A stretch of DNA of 17,011 nt, taken from positions 1 to 17,011 of the forward strand of contig DAHVOF010000134.1 in NCBI GenBank assembly GCA_027318945.1. The letters run 5' to 3'. Position numbers and translations under genes: made by a program. The notes beneath the pieces are model-generated. The model was given only the letters and a program-made list of their open reading frames with translations, ran no database searches and was not told the origin of the DNA. The DNA is from Actinomycetota bacterium. Lineage in GTDB: Bacteria > Actinomycetota > Acidimicrobiia > Acidimicrobiales > Acidimicrobiaceae. This document shows, in pieces, positions 9,026 through 15,892 of this stretch (the stretch's first letter is position 1; the number at the start of each line of letters is the position of its first letter).

Positions 9026-9949
9026 TCAATCCCGAGAACGCTCATGCTCCGCTGAGAGTATGAGCGACAGATGCGAGAGCAGAACTCGCATCAAATCCAT
9101 AGCAAATGCAGCATCCAGCCTGTTCACGGGGAAAGTTCCAGCCTCAGAGCCTTCCATGACGACATGTCGGCCACCATGTAACTGGTTCCCTGTTGCCTTC
9201 AAGAGAGAATCCAGAACATTGCGTTTGCTCTCGTTACGAATACCCTCGAGAATGCGTGTCTTCGCCCCTGGCATAGCATCCAGAGCTCCTCGAAGATACA
9301 CGAATACTGTTATGTCATCGCCAAGGGCAAATGCCTTTTCGGCACTCCGAAAGTGCTCGATGGTGTTCTGCCACTCCTGGGCCAGAGCTTTATCTTCCTG
9401 AGGTAGCGCTACCTCAAGATAGATATACCTCTCGTTTCGGGTTGGGGCAAGAATCTTCTGATACCAGTCTGCACGTGGGATTTTAATGCCAGCCGATGCA
9501 TTGGCAGTTGCCCAAAGAGCACAGTCACGCCATTCTCCAAGGGGTGGGTCGTCAACCCTAAAATTGTAAGAATAGTTCTCTGGGCTTTGAGGGTCACGCA
9601 GGAACCGTCCCCGTCCTTTTAGTTCAGCCTCAAACGTCAGATATGACTCAGTAACCGCCAAGTTCTCGGTGATGAATCGCAAGAACCGTTGTGGAATCAC
9701 GAACTCCACCTGCAGAGACCCATTATCACGGAGAGGGCCCATGCACATGAGATGTCCCTCGCCGATGAGTTCCTTTTTGTGCTGAAGTTGAAAAATGACA
9801 TCGGTAAGCTCAACTTGCCAATATGGAACGGTCCGAGCAACAAAGGAAAGGCATACTCGTGGGTTTAAGCGTCCCGCTGCCGAGACGTCAGTCAACTCTA
9901 GCTTCGCGTAAGTGCGACCTGAATCCTGAATCTCAAGCGTTCCGGGCAT
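9026..9949 (-). CDS. Uncharacterised two-domain protein opening the defence operon (beta-rich N-terminus, HEPN-like helical C-terminus)
   Basis: This 307-residue protein is not a family I can name. Residues 1-135 are rich in alternating strands (TYAKLELTDV, QVEFVIPQRF), suggesting a beta-sandwich. At about 158-165 there is a conserved-looking PRADWY, then a strand YIYLEVALP. Residues about 180-300 are helical: EHFRSAEKAFALGDD, VYLRGALDAMPG and a terminal amphipathic bundle. The helix pair with a GD turn and RGAL resembles HEPN-type or four-helix dimer bundles seen in defence-associated proteins. No Walker, nuclease or transmembrane motif is present. A GNQLHGGRH segment holds two histidines but no classical R-x4-6-H of HEPN RNases. 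It is the first gene of the minus-strand operon, 42 bases before the methyltransferase. The ATG at 9949 has only a weak AGG about 12 bases upstream. It may be a sensor, specificity or regulatory subunit; this is inferred from position only. Confidence 0.6.
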   Translation of the reverse strand: MPGTLEIQDSGRTYAKLELTDVSAAGRLNPRVCLSFVARTVPYWQVELTDVIFQLQHKKELIGEGHLMCMGPLRDNGSLQVEFVIPQRFLRFITENLAVTESYLTFEAELKGRGRFLRDPQSPENYSYNFRVDDPPLGEWRDCALWATANASAGIKIPRADWYQKILAPTRNERYIYLEVALPQEDKALAQEWQNTIEHFRSAEKAFALGDDITVFVYLRGALDAMPGAKTRILEGIRNESKRNVLDSLLKATGNQLHGGRHVVMEGSEAGTFPVNRLDAAFAMDLMRVLLSHLSLILSAEHERSRD

Positions 9950-10216
9950 ATAACGAGACTACCTATGCAAATACGATGTTCTTGAATACGTAAAGAAAGT
10001 TCTCACACGCTCCCAAATAACTGATGCATGCGGGCGACGAGAGACGAAGTCGAGCGGTCGCCCGCTATCGCTTCAAAGTCTGGGTGAGTCTGCAGATGAA
10101 AATACGAACTACGATTCTTGCTGAGCAGAACGCAGCTGGTCAATCTGGCGTTACATTACGTGTGCCCATTGACTCAGATGACACTGGTAGTCGAGCTACC
10201 GTGCAAGAATGTTTAT
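9950..10216. other. Divergent intergenic region between defence operon and Nudix gene
   Basis: This 267-base gap separates the first codon of the minus-strand operon from the Nudix start, so promoters for both should lie here. I could not identify a convincing -35/-10 pair. The main structure is the inverted repeat at 10030-10065, listed separately. A 67-codon open frame at 10024-10227 has no recognisable residues or ribosome-binding site and is not called. No tRNA-like sequence is seen. Confidence 0.4.
10030..10065. repeat. Perfect 9-bp inverted repeat with 18-base loop
   Basis: GCGGGCGAC at 10030-10038 is matched by GTCGCCCGC at 10057-10065. The loop holds a smaller GAC-GAA-GTC hairpin at 10043-10051. 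The GC-rich stem lies between divergent genes and has no following T-run. It could be an operator, a leader hairpin for the Nudix gene, or an end of an element. Confidence 0.5.
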
Positions 10217-10795
10217 GTGACGAATGACAGGGATCGGGTTGAGCAGAATGCCAAAGCGGAATGGAAAGTCTTCGGTGAGCGGCATATCTATCAAAACCAC
10301 TGGGTAAATCTCGACCTTGTAGACGTGCAGTCTCCTGATGGAACCCGCTTTGAGCACCACGTCGTGCGGATGCAGCGAGTGGTGGGTATTGTAATCCCGA
10401 ACCAAGATGGCCAGATTCTGCTAGTACTCCACCACCGCTTTATCACCGCCACCTGGGGCTGGGAAATTCCATGCGGCATTGTTGAGGAGACTGAGACTGC
10501 CATTGATGCTGCGTCCCGGGAAGTTGAGGAAGAGACGGGATTTCGACCATTTGGACTAAAGCCTCTGCTCGCCTATCAGCCATGCATTGGAATTGCGGAT
10601 ACCCCACACGAGATCTTCGTCGCTAGCGGCGCAGTATCAGTTGGTGAGCCCACTGACCCTACCGAAGTAGAGCGGATCGGCTGGTTCTCCTTCGACGAGG
10701 TGAAGGCATTGATCTCTAATGGCCATATCCACGATTCGCCAACTCTGCTTGGGTTGTTTGCGGTGGCGTCACAAGCTGGTGTACAGCTTATTTAA
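10217..10795 (+). CDS. Nudix hydrolase, ADP-ribose pyrophosphatase-like (possible Pif-type AICE immunity factor)
   Basis: The complete Nudix box starts at G87 (counting from GTG 10217): G-x5-E-x7-REVEEETGF, covering residues 87-109. The glutamates of REVEEE bind the Mg2+ used to hydrolyse nucleoside diphosphates linked to another moiety. Upstream, GERHIYQNHWVNL and RFEHHVVRM match the N-terminal strands of ADP-ribose/NDP-sugar pyrophosphatases, and WEIPCG precedes the box as usual. The GTG at 10217 is chosen because the family normally starts about 10-15 residues before the W-K-V-x-G-E-R strand; AAGAA lies 7 bases upstream. The frame stays open back to a TTG at 10118, but those residues look non-coding. 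It converges on the XRE regulator gene with 25 bases between. In the AICE pSAM2 the immunity protein Pif carries a Nudix domain, so an element-encoded immunity or control role is plausible, though housekeeping use cannot be excluded. Confidence 0.85.
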   Translation: MTNDRDRVEQNAKAEWKVFGERHIYQNHWVNLDLVDVQSPDGTRFEHHVVRMQRVVGIVIPNQDGQILLVLHHRFITATWGWEIPCGIVEETETAIDAASREVEEETGFRPFGLKPLLAYQPCIGIADTPHEIFVASGAVSVGEPTDPTEVERIGWFSFDEVKALISNGHIHDSPTLLGLFAVASQAGVQLI

Positions 10796-10820
10796 CTCCG
10801 GTAGACGCAACCTACGCTGC

Positions 10821-11996
10821 TCAAAGGATCTGGTGAGACGGCCACTCCTTCCGCAGTTCCCGCAGACGGTTGATCTGTCGAATAGATCCAACTCCTCCCG
10901 TAACATGGCAGGCGGAACTAAAGACACGCGCTGCGGCATCAATTTCATCCTGGACGACGTAAGCCTGGGTGAGATCGACGAGTACACCTCCAAGCGCGCG
11001 AGCAAAATCGGGATGCATCTCATCGCGCACCCGTTCAAGGCTATAAATAGCTTCACGATCACCTAGTTTCGAGAGACAGCTTCCGGCCCACCGCTCAAAG
11101 TGCAGCTCATCGAGTACCACATACGGACACTCGTCACTTGAACTTCGATGGCTCAGGCGAGCACGCCCTAAATCCAGAGATTCCTTGCATAGATCGACGT
11201 TTCCATTGGCGGCGGCGGCTTCCGCCTGAGCGCCATATAGCCAGGCAGCAAGTTCGCTCGGCACGTTTCTTCTGTACTTCTGAAGAACATCAGCCACAAG
11301 GTTTTGTGCCCTATTGAACTGTCTTAGGTCAATGAGCACATATGCACGTTGTGCTGAGGCGAAGGCAACTAGTGACCTATTCTCCGCGAAAAGTGCTGCA
11401 TTCATGGCAGCACCAAGATGATTCCATGAATCAAGAGCTAGCCCCCGATCAAGAGCAGCCCAACCTGCAATTGCCTCAGCATCTGCAAGGGTCCCCGCCA
11501 GCGACAGACGAGCCAGCGGTTCGACCGAAGCGTTGAAAAGTCGCTCTAGGCTGTTGATATGTCGCTCCATGGTAGCGATCGTCTTCGGCATGTTTCCGTG
11601 ACGGTCCAGTAGTCTGAGCTCCTCGGTTGCACTGACAAGTTGCTCCAGATCGCGCGATTCCAGTGAAAACGCCAGTTCCAACTCCGCTTGAAGCCTGCCT
11701 GCGGTGGTCGAACTCTCGACATCTGGTAGCACAAGGAGTTTCTTGTATGCTTTCGACTCCAGTACAGGAATTGGACGCTCACCCAGCGCTGCAATAAGCA
11801 ACATCTGATACTCGTCGCTGGGATTATTTCGGCCATTTTCCCAATTGGAGATTGTCATCACTACAGATGTCAATTCTGGAATTTCCATTCCAAGATCCTT
11901 GCAGGACGCCTTGAGCTTGAGAGCAAGAATTTTCTGACTCCAACCACGAGCGTAACGTGCTGATCTGATCGACGGACCATCCCACCTATTTTGCAT
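10821..11996 (-). CDS. XRE-family HTH regulator with TPR-like C-terminal domain
   Basis: The chosen ATG at 11996 has AAGGGA about 6 bases upstream, better than any of the starts further out (frame open to 12065), giving 391 residues. Residues about 8-70 form a Cro/CI-type HTH: IRSARYARGWSQ, then TISNWENGRNNPS, the usual recognition helix and following turn. The remainder is alpha-helical with repeated A/L-rich helix pairs (LAGTLADAEAIAGWAAL, SLVAFASAQRAYVL, LAAWLYGAQAEAAAANG), a TPR-like array found in many actinomycete XRE regulators and likely to bind a peptide or partner protein. It is transcribed away from the AICE transfer genes, so it probably controls the divergent region 11997-12174 and its own expression. 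It may play the role KorSA or Pra play in pSAM2, although it is not homologous to the GntR-type KorSA. The fold is confident; the target is inferred. Confidence 0.85.
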   Translation of the reverse strand: MQNRWDGPSIRSARYARGWSQKILALKLKASCKDLGMEIPELTSVVMTISNWENGRNNPSDEYQMLLIAALGERPIPVLESKAYKKLLVLPDVESSTTAGRLQAELELAFSLESRDLEQLVSATEELRLLDRHGNMPKTIATMERHINSLERLFNASVEPLARLSLAGTLADAEAIAGWAALDRGLALDSWNHLGAAMNAALFAENRSLVAFASAQRAYVLIDLRQFNRAQNLVADVLQKYRRNVPSELAAWLYGAQAEAAAANGNVDLCKESLDLGRARLSHRSSSDECPYVVLDELHFERWAGSCLSKLGDREAIYSLERVRDEMHPDFARALGGVLVDLTQAYVVQDEIDAAARVFSSACHVTGGVGSIRQINRLRELRKEWPSHQIL

Positions 11997-12174
11997 ATGC
12001 ACATTCCCTTCGTAGCAGCTCAGGTTGGTCTCTGAAGTACACCCCCTAAACGTTTCAACAAACATTTGAGGCTAGCACGCAAAACTTGCAGGGTTACAAA
12101 GGGCATTTCGAGCGATCAATATAGCTGAAGCGGACGCGCAAAAGGTGCGGACGTTTATTAGAAAAGGGGCTGTC
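11997..12174. promoter_or_regulatory. Divergent control region of the AICE module
   Basis: These 178 bases separate the XRE regulator from the first gene of the transfer/replication operon and must hold both promoters. I see a self-complementary AAACGTTT at 12048-12055, a near-palindromic CAAACATTTG close behind, and GCGGACG repeated directly at 12130-12136 and 12147-12153, a 17-base period. Any of these could be an operator for the XRE protein. A TATAGC at 12120-12125 lacks a good -35 partner, so no promoter is assigned exactly. Confidence 0.45.
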
Positions 12175-12501
12175 ATGAGACTTCCAATTAACACTCAAAA
12201 TATGCAATTTATAGTGGCAACACTTCCCGAGGCTATTCTCGACTTCGAGTCGAAGCAGCCTCGGATCGACAGCAATGGACAGCCGCTTTTTGCCGTGGGC
12301 CTTATTGCCCTTGGGACTGACGGTGCTGAAATCCTATCGGTGAAGATATCAGGTCAGCCGAAGGGACTTGCTCAAGGCTCTCTGGTCAAGGTTGCTGGGC
12401 TATTGGCCTCTACTTGGCAAATGGGCGATCGCCACGGGGTGAGTTTCCGCGCCGATGGTATCGAACCGCTCGGTCCAACACGCACTGCATCTGCGGCATA
12501 G
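12175..12501 (+). CDS. SCO3933-family small AICE protein
   Basis: The 108-residue protein starts at ATG 12175 with AAGGGG five bases upstream; the ten extra residues from 12145 are probably not translated. Its start (MRLPINTQNMQFIV) and the DFESKQPRIDSNGQPLF stretch match the small conserved protein of actinomycete integrative elements named after S. coelicolor SCO3933. This family lies just before the FtsK-like transfer gene. It is predicted mostly beta-stranded (AVGLIALGTDGAEILSVKISG, then SLVKVAGLLASTW), similar to an OB-like or single-strand-binding fold. A DNA-binding or regulatory role is proposed for the family, but its biochemistry is unclear to me. The gene begins a plus-strand run with transfer, replication and excision genes and is followed by the strong hairpin at 12510-12556. 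Family assignment is from recall of sequence pattern and gene order. Confidence 0.78.
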   Translation: MRLPINTQNMQFIVATLPEAILDFESKQPRIDSNGQPLFAVGLIALGTDGAEILSVKISGQPKGLAQGSLVKVAGLLASTWQMGDRHGVSFRADGIEPLGPTRTASAA

Positions 12502-12509
12502 CCAGTGCC

Positions 12510-12556
12510 GGTCAGCCGCCACCTCGGAGTTTCGTTGCACCAGGTGTCGGCTGACC
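12510..12556. repeat. 15-bp hairpin with one mismatch, between the SCO3933-like and transfer genes
   Basis: GGTCAGCCG (12510-12518) pairs with CGGCTGACC (12548-12556). After one C/T mismatch, CACCT (12520-12524) pairs with AGGTG (12542-12546), leaving a 17-base loop. It begins nine bases after the upstream stop codon. No T-run follows, so a standard intrinsic terminator is unlikely. An mRNA-processing or attenuation hairpin, a replication-origin structure, or a cis-acting transfer site are the alternatives. Confidence 0.6.
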
Positions 12557-12601
12557 AATACGTCGTCAAGTTCATACGCATTCATGTAATAGGAGTTCAT
12601 C

Positions 12602-13951
12602 ATGGCAAATCAGCCTCAACCCTCAACAGAGAAATCATTATCTGATGAATTATTCGATATAGTGTCGCAAGCGTGCTGGAGGTGGCGTCTTGAGTTATGT
12701 CTCTTGGCTTTACCTTCCGGTACCTTTGTACTACTTCATTTCAAAGGTAAGTTCGGGCCAGTTCCATCGGGAATCTTGGTTGGATTGATGCTCGTCCTAA
12801 TTGTAGCGACACCTCCCAGCCGGCGACTACTTGGCAGGATGCTTCACTCAGCACGCGTTCGCCGCAATCTCGACATCGCATTCATGTTCGTACCGGGAAG
12901 GATAAGTGAGCGAAAGCCAAGGATTATTAGCATTGAAAAGACCAACAGCGGAGATATAGCCATCTTGCGTCTTCGGCCTGGAACTTCAATTAAAGATCTT
13001 GAAGATGTCACTCAGATTATCGCGGTAAATCTTGAGGCCCGGCACATCAAGCTTACTCAAGATCCAGCGCGGGCGAATCGGGTGTCGATATCAATTCTCC
13101 GTACAGACCCATTTGATGACAAAGCGTCGCCTCAACCATTGCTCAATAAAGCACATACAGATTTCTGGGATCCGATCCCTGTCGGAATCAATGATCTCGG
13201 AAAGGTGACTTTTGTGGGACTGCCCGAGCACAGCCTGCTCATTGGTGGAGAACCAGGCGGTGGCAAGTCGGTGTTGCTCTGGTCCCTTCTAAGCGCAGCA
13301 GCACTGGACCGCTCAGTGGTACTGTGGCTTTTTGACGGGAAAATGGTTCAACTCGCTCCCTGGCGCAAATGCGCCCACAGCTTCGTCGGCATGGATATCG
13401 ATAGAGCAACCGCTGCGCTCGAAGCGCTGCGTGCAGAGATGGAACTTCGCTATCAAAAACTACTCGAGTACGAGGTTGAAAAGGTCGTCAAAGGTGACGG
13501 CTTGGCACTCCATCTAGTGGTTATAGATGAGCTGGCACTTTATGTTTCCCATCCCGACAAAAAAGCTGCGCAAAGGTTCTCCGATTTGCTGCGTGATCTT
13601 TTAGCAAGGGGTCGGGCAGCAGGCGTAATAGTCGTTGCGGCCACTCAAAAGCCATCGGCTGACGTGGTTCCATCTTCGCTGCGAGATCTATTCGGATTCC
13701 GTTGGGCAATGAGATGTACCACCAAAGACGCGAGTGACACGATTCTTGGATCTGGCTGGGCTACCAGAGGATATTCAGCATCTGAGATTGATCCGGCTAG
13801 GCGTGGCGTGGGCCTTTTACTGCATGAAGGCGGGATTCCAGTTCTGCTTCGCACCTTTGAACTTAAGTATGAGGATGTAGTCGCAATTGCAAAACGTGCA
13901 TTCAATTTGCGTCAAAACGTTGATCAAGGTGACGAAGGGTCGGATAAATGA
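12602..13951 (+). CDS. FtsK/SpoIIIE-domain DNA transfer ATPase, TraSA-like
   Basis: This 449-residue protein starts at ATG 12602 with AGGAG six bases upstream. Two hydrophobic stretches near residues 27-45 and 50-68 suggest an N-terminal membrane hairpin. The motor domain follows: Walker A GEPGGGKS (216-223, K222), an FDGK segment, Walker B LVVIDE (D309, E310), then ATQKPSADV and the FGFRWAMR region typical of FtsK/SpoIIIE pumps. In AICEs this protein (TraSA of pSAM2, Tra of Streptomyces plasmids) forms a hexameric pore that moves double-stranded DNA between mycelial cells in one step, without a relaxase or type IV secretion. At 449 aa it is shorter than chromosomal FtsK and lacks a large linker. 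Its stop overlaps the Rep start (ATGA), so the two are probably co-translated. The family is clear; the transfer role comes from context. Confidence 0.9.
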   Translation: MANQPQPSTEKSLSDELFDIVSQACWRWRLELCLLALPSGTFVLLHFKGKFGPVPSGILVGLMLVLIVATPPSRRLLGRMLHSARVRRNLDIAFMFVPGRISERKPRIISIEKTNSGDIAILRLRPGTSIKDLEDVTQIIAVNLEARHIKLTQDPARANRVSISILRTDPFDDKASPQPLLNKAHTDFWDPIPVGINDLGKVTFVGLPEHSLLIGGEPGGGKSVLLWSLLSAAALDRSVVLWLFDGKMVQLAPWRKCAHSFVGMDIDRATAALEALRAEMELRYQKLLEYEVEKVVKGDGLALHLVVIDELALYVSHPDKKAAQRFSDLLRDLLARGRAAGVIVVAATQKPSADVVPSSLRDLFGFRWAMRCTTKDASDTILGSGWATRGYSASEIDPARRGVGLLLHEGGIPVLLRTFELKYEDVVAIAKRAFNLRQNVDQGDEGSDK

Positions 13952-15465
13952 AACACCAGGACAAAACGTCGCTGCACGACGAAGATGTGTTGGCTGGACT
14001 GCTCTACCGGATGCAGGATACAGAGTCCTTCGAACAGTTTCGGAAACAGGGCGAAAGATGTGGGTGGTGCTTCCATCCGATTCGGTTGGCCGGTATGTCA
14101 ACTAGGGTTGATCTGTCAAGCGGAGAAATCACCTCAAGCTATTCGAGCGAGACCGAACCAACCGGGGTTCTTCTAAAAGCATGCGGAACCCGACGAGCGA
14201 CGCTCTGCCCATCTTGTGCGTCGGTTTATGCCGCGGATGCACGTATATTGATTCGTTCTGGGTTGTCCGGCGGAAAAGGAATTCCGAACGTCGTTGCCGA
14301 TCATCCAATGGTATTTGCAACTTTTACAGCTCCCAGTTTTGGAAAGGTCCACAGGGCCAACAATGATTCTGGTAGATGCCAGCAAATAAGAAGACATGAA
14401 CATTGCACACACGGACAAGCACTCTGGTGCAACAAGGCCCACGCCAAAGATGATCGGATTGTCGGCGAGCCGCTTTGCATGAATTGTTACGACTACAGTC
14501 GCGCTGTGCTTTGGAATTCGCTCTGTTCAGAACTTTGGCGTCGCACCACGATCTACGCAAAACGAGAGTTGGCTCAGCTACTAGGAATAAGCAAAACAGC
14601 CTTCTCAAAGCAGTACAGGCTTTCCTTCGCCAAAGTCGCAGAGTACCAAAGACGCGGTGTAGTCCACTTCCATGCAGTCATCCGCATTGACTCTGCCACT
14701 AAAAACCTCCAAACACTCCCAGGGGCCGTTAGCGCACCAATGCTCATAAGCGCCATCACCTCAGCAGTGGCAAAAGTTACGGTTCCCTACCCTGGTGACT
14801 TCTCGGGATTTGTGCGGTGGGGTCCCCAGCTAGACGTGCGGGGGATTTCGAATGAACAAGAGTACATCTCCGAGATTGCTTCCAGGGATACCTACGACGC
14901 ACCAGAACCAACTTCTGGCATGCGCACTAGAGCAATTGCCAACTACATAGCAAAATACGCCACCAAATCCACAGATGACAGTGGTGCGTTGGACCGAAGT
15001 TTGCACAGTCTTAGCGATCTAGACCAGAGAGGAATCACGGGCCATCTGCGTCGAATGGTTGAGACGGCATGGGATCTTGGCGGACGGCCTGAACTGGCCT
15101 CGCGACGATTAAGGGAGTGGGCACACACGCTCGGCTTTCGAGGACACTGTATTACGAAATCCCGCCATTACTCGGTAACATTTGGTTACCTGCGAGCCGA
15201 ACGTCAAGCTTGGCAAATAAAGATGTCTTCCACTCCTGAGGTCAACCACCAGAATGGCCAGACAATCGGTAATTGGCAATGGGTTGGAACCGGATGGTGG
15301 AGCAGTGGAGATCTGTGGCTTGCAGAACTTGGTGCTCAGCAAAAGTCTGAGTCCCGCCTGCTTGCTAGAGAGTCCCAATGCATTGATCTTATGAGTCTTG
15401 GCAAAGCCGGGACAAGTGGCTCAAACACAGACTCTTCGAGTCAGGACCACCATTATGGCCAGTAG
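13948..15465 (+). CDS. Rolling-circle replication initiator, RepSA-like
   Basis: The 505-residue protein has the motifs of actinomycete AICE initiators. Cysteine pairs CGWC (about 46-49) and CPSC (about 88-91) suggest zinc binding. FATFTAPSF is rolling-circle motif 1, and the CYDYSRAVLWN block is typical of the family. VVHFHAV carries the metal-binding HUH pair (H240, H242), and YIAKYATK (Y333, K336, Y337) supplies the nicking tyrosine. The enzyme nicks the double-stranded origin and stays covalently bound to the 5' end while the excised element replicates. It starts inside the stop codon of the transfer gene and leads into the xis region. All key residues are present and the length is close to RepSA, so it appears intact. 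The origin is not located; either hairpin region nearby is a candidate. Confidence 0.9.
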   Translation: MKHQDKTSLHDEDVLAGLLYRMQDTESFEQFRKQGERCGWCFHPIRLAGMSTRVDLSSGEITSSYSSETEPTGVLLKACGTRRATLCPSCASVYAADARILIRSGLSGGKGIPNVVADHPMVFATFTAPSFGKVHRANNDSGRCQQIRRHEHCTHGQALWCNKAHAKDDRIVGEPLCMNCYDYSRAVLWNSLCSELWRRTTIYAKRELAQLLGISKTAFSKQYRLSFAKVAEYQRRGVVHFHAVIRIDSATKNLQTLPGAVSAPMLISAITSAVAKVTVPYPGDFSGFVRWGPQLDVRGISNEQEYISEIASRDTYDAPEPTSGMRTRAIANYIAKYATKSTDDSGALDRSLHSLSDLDQRGITGHLRRMVETAWDLGGRPELASRRLREWAHTLGFRGHCITKSRHYSVTFGYLRAERQAWQIKMSSTPEVNHQNGQTIGNWQWVGTGWWSSGDLWLAELGAQQKSESRLLARESQCIDLMSLGKAGTSGSNTDSSSQDHHYGQ

Positions 15466-15658
15466 CGATTTACAGGGTGATCCCGTACATCCACATAGGG
15501 CACATTCCATTCCCCAAGGTGGCATTAGTGCGGATACTGGAGTTGGACGGTATGCCATGGTAAGCAAAGCAAATTCAGCGAAGGTACACGGACTTCGATT
15601 TCTACGTGTAGGTAAGGCCAGTTTGGCCAGAAGGGAGTGGTCATGGCACGAAGGGTGA
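15455..15658 (+). CDS. Possible small basic protein between rep and xis
   Basis: A 67-residue frame begins at ATG 15455 with AGGA eight bases upstream. It overlaps the rep stop by 11 bases and runs 16 bases into xis. The product is basic and has no motif I recognise. The overlapping arrangement and ribosome-binding site fit translational coupling. However, the same stretch holds two inverted repeats, so it may instead be the non-coding leader of xis. Confidence 0.25.
   Translation: MASSDLQGDPVHPHRAHSIPQGGISADTGVGRYAMVSKANSAKVHGLRFLRVGKASLARREWSWHEG
15585..15628. repeat. Pair of short inverted repeats upstream of xis
   Basis: TACACG (15585-15590) with CGTGTA (15605-15610), and GGCCA (15616-15620) with TGGCC (15624-15628), lie within 60 bases before the xis start. 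They could be protein-binding sites or small leader hairpins controlling excision. Confidence 0.3.
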
Positions 15659-15858
15659 TTCCGCTCTCAAAACCGCTCATGTCGGTCAATGAAGTGGCAA
15701 TTGTACTTTGCATGTCGAAGGCAACGATCCACCGGTCGCTAAAACGCTGCGATTTCCCCATTCGTCATTTTGTGATCAACGGCACAATCAGATTCCTAAG
15801 ACGAGATGTGGATGATTTCCTGGGCAAAAGAGAATCTCGATTAACTGATATTGGTTGA
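15643..15858 (+). CDS. xis: Excisionase-type HTH protein (Xis-like)
   Basis: The 71-residue basic protein starts at ATG 15643, preceded by AGAAGGGAG with good spacing; a GTG two codons upstream is less likely. It is a MerR/AlpA-like winged-helix module: SVNEVAIVLCMSKATIHR is the first helix pair, RFLRRDVDDFL is the typical wing and last helix, and FPIRHF sits between. Small proteins of this fold next to an integrase gene act as recombination directionality factors, bending attachment-site DNA so that Int excises the element. It lies downstream of rep, as in pSAM2 (repSA-xis-int), but here int is on the opposite strand and ends 34 bases away. A transcription-regulator role is the main alternative. 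Confidence 0.8.
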   Translation: MARRVIPLSKPLMSVNEVAIVLCMSKATIHRSLKRCDFPIRHFVINGTIRFLRRDVDDFLGKRESRLTDIG

Positions 15859-15892
15859 AATGGTGCATGCTAGAGATGCCGCAACGTCGAAT

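Noticed and set aside
10024..10227. 67-codon plus-strand frame in the intergenic region
   Set aside because: It has no ribosome-binding site or recognisable sequence, spans the inverted repeat and overlaps the Nudix start in another frame.
15859..15892. attP between xis and int
   Set aside because: The gap is only 34 bases with no visible repeat or arm sites, and AICE attachment sites normally match a tRNA 3' end, which is not seen here.
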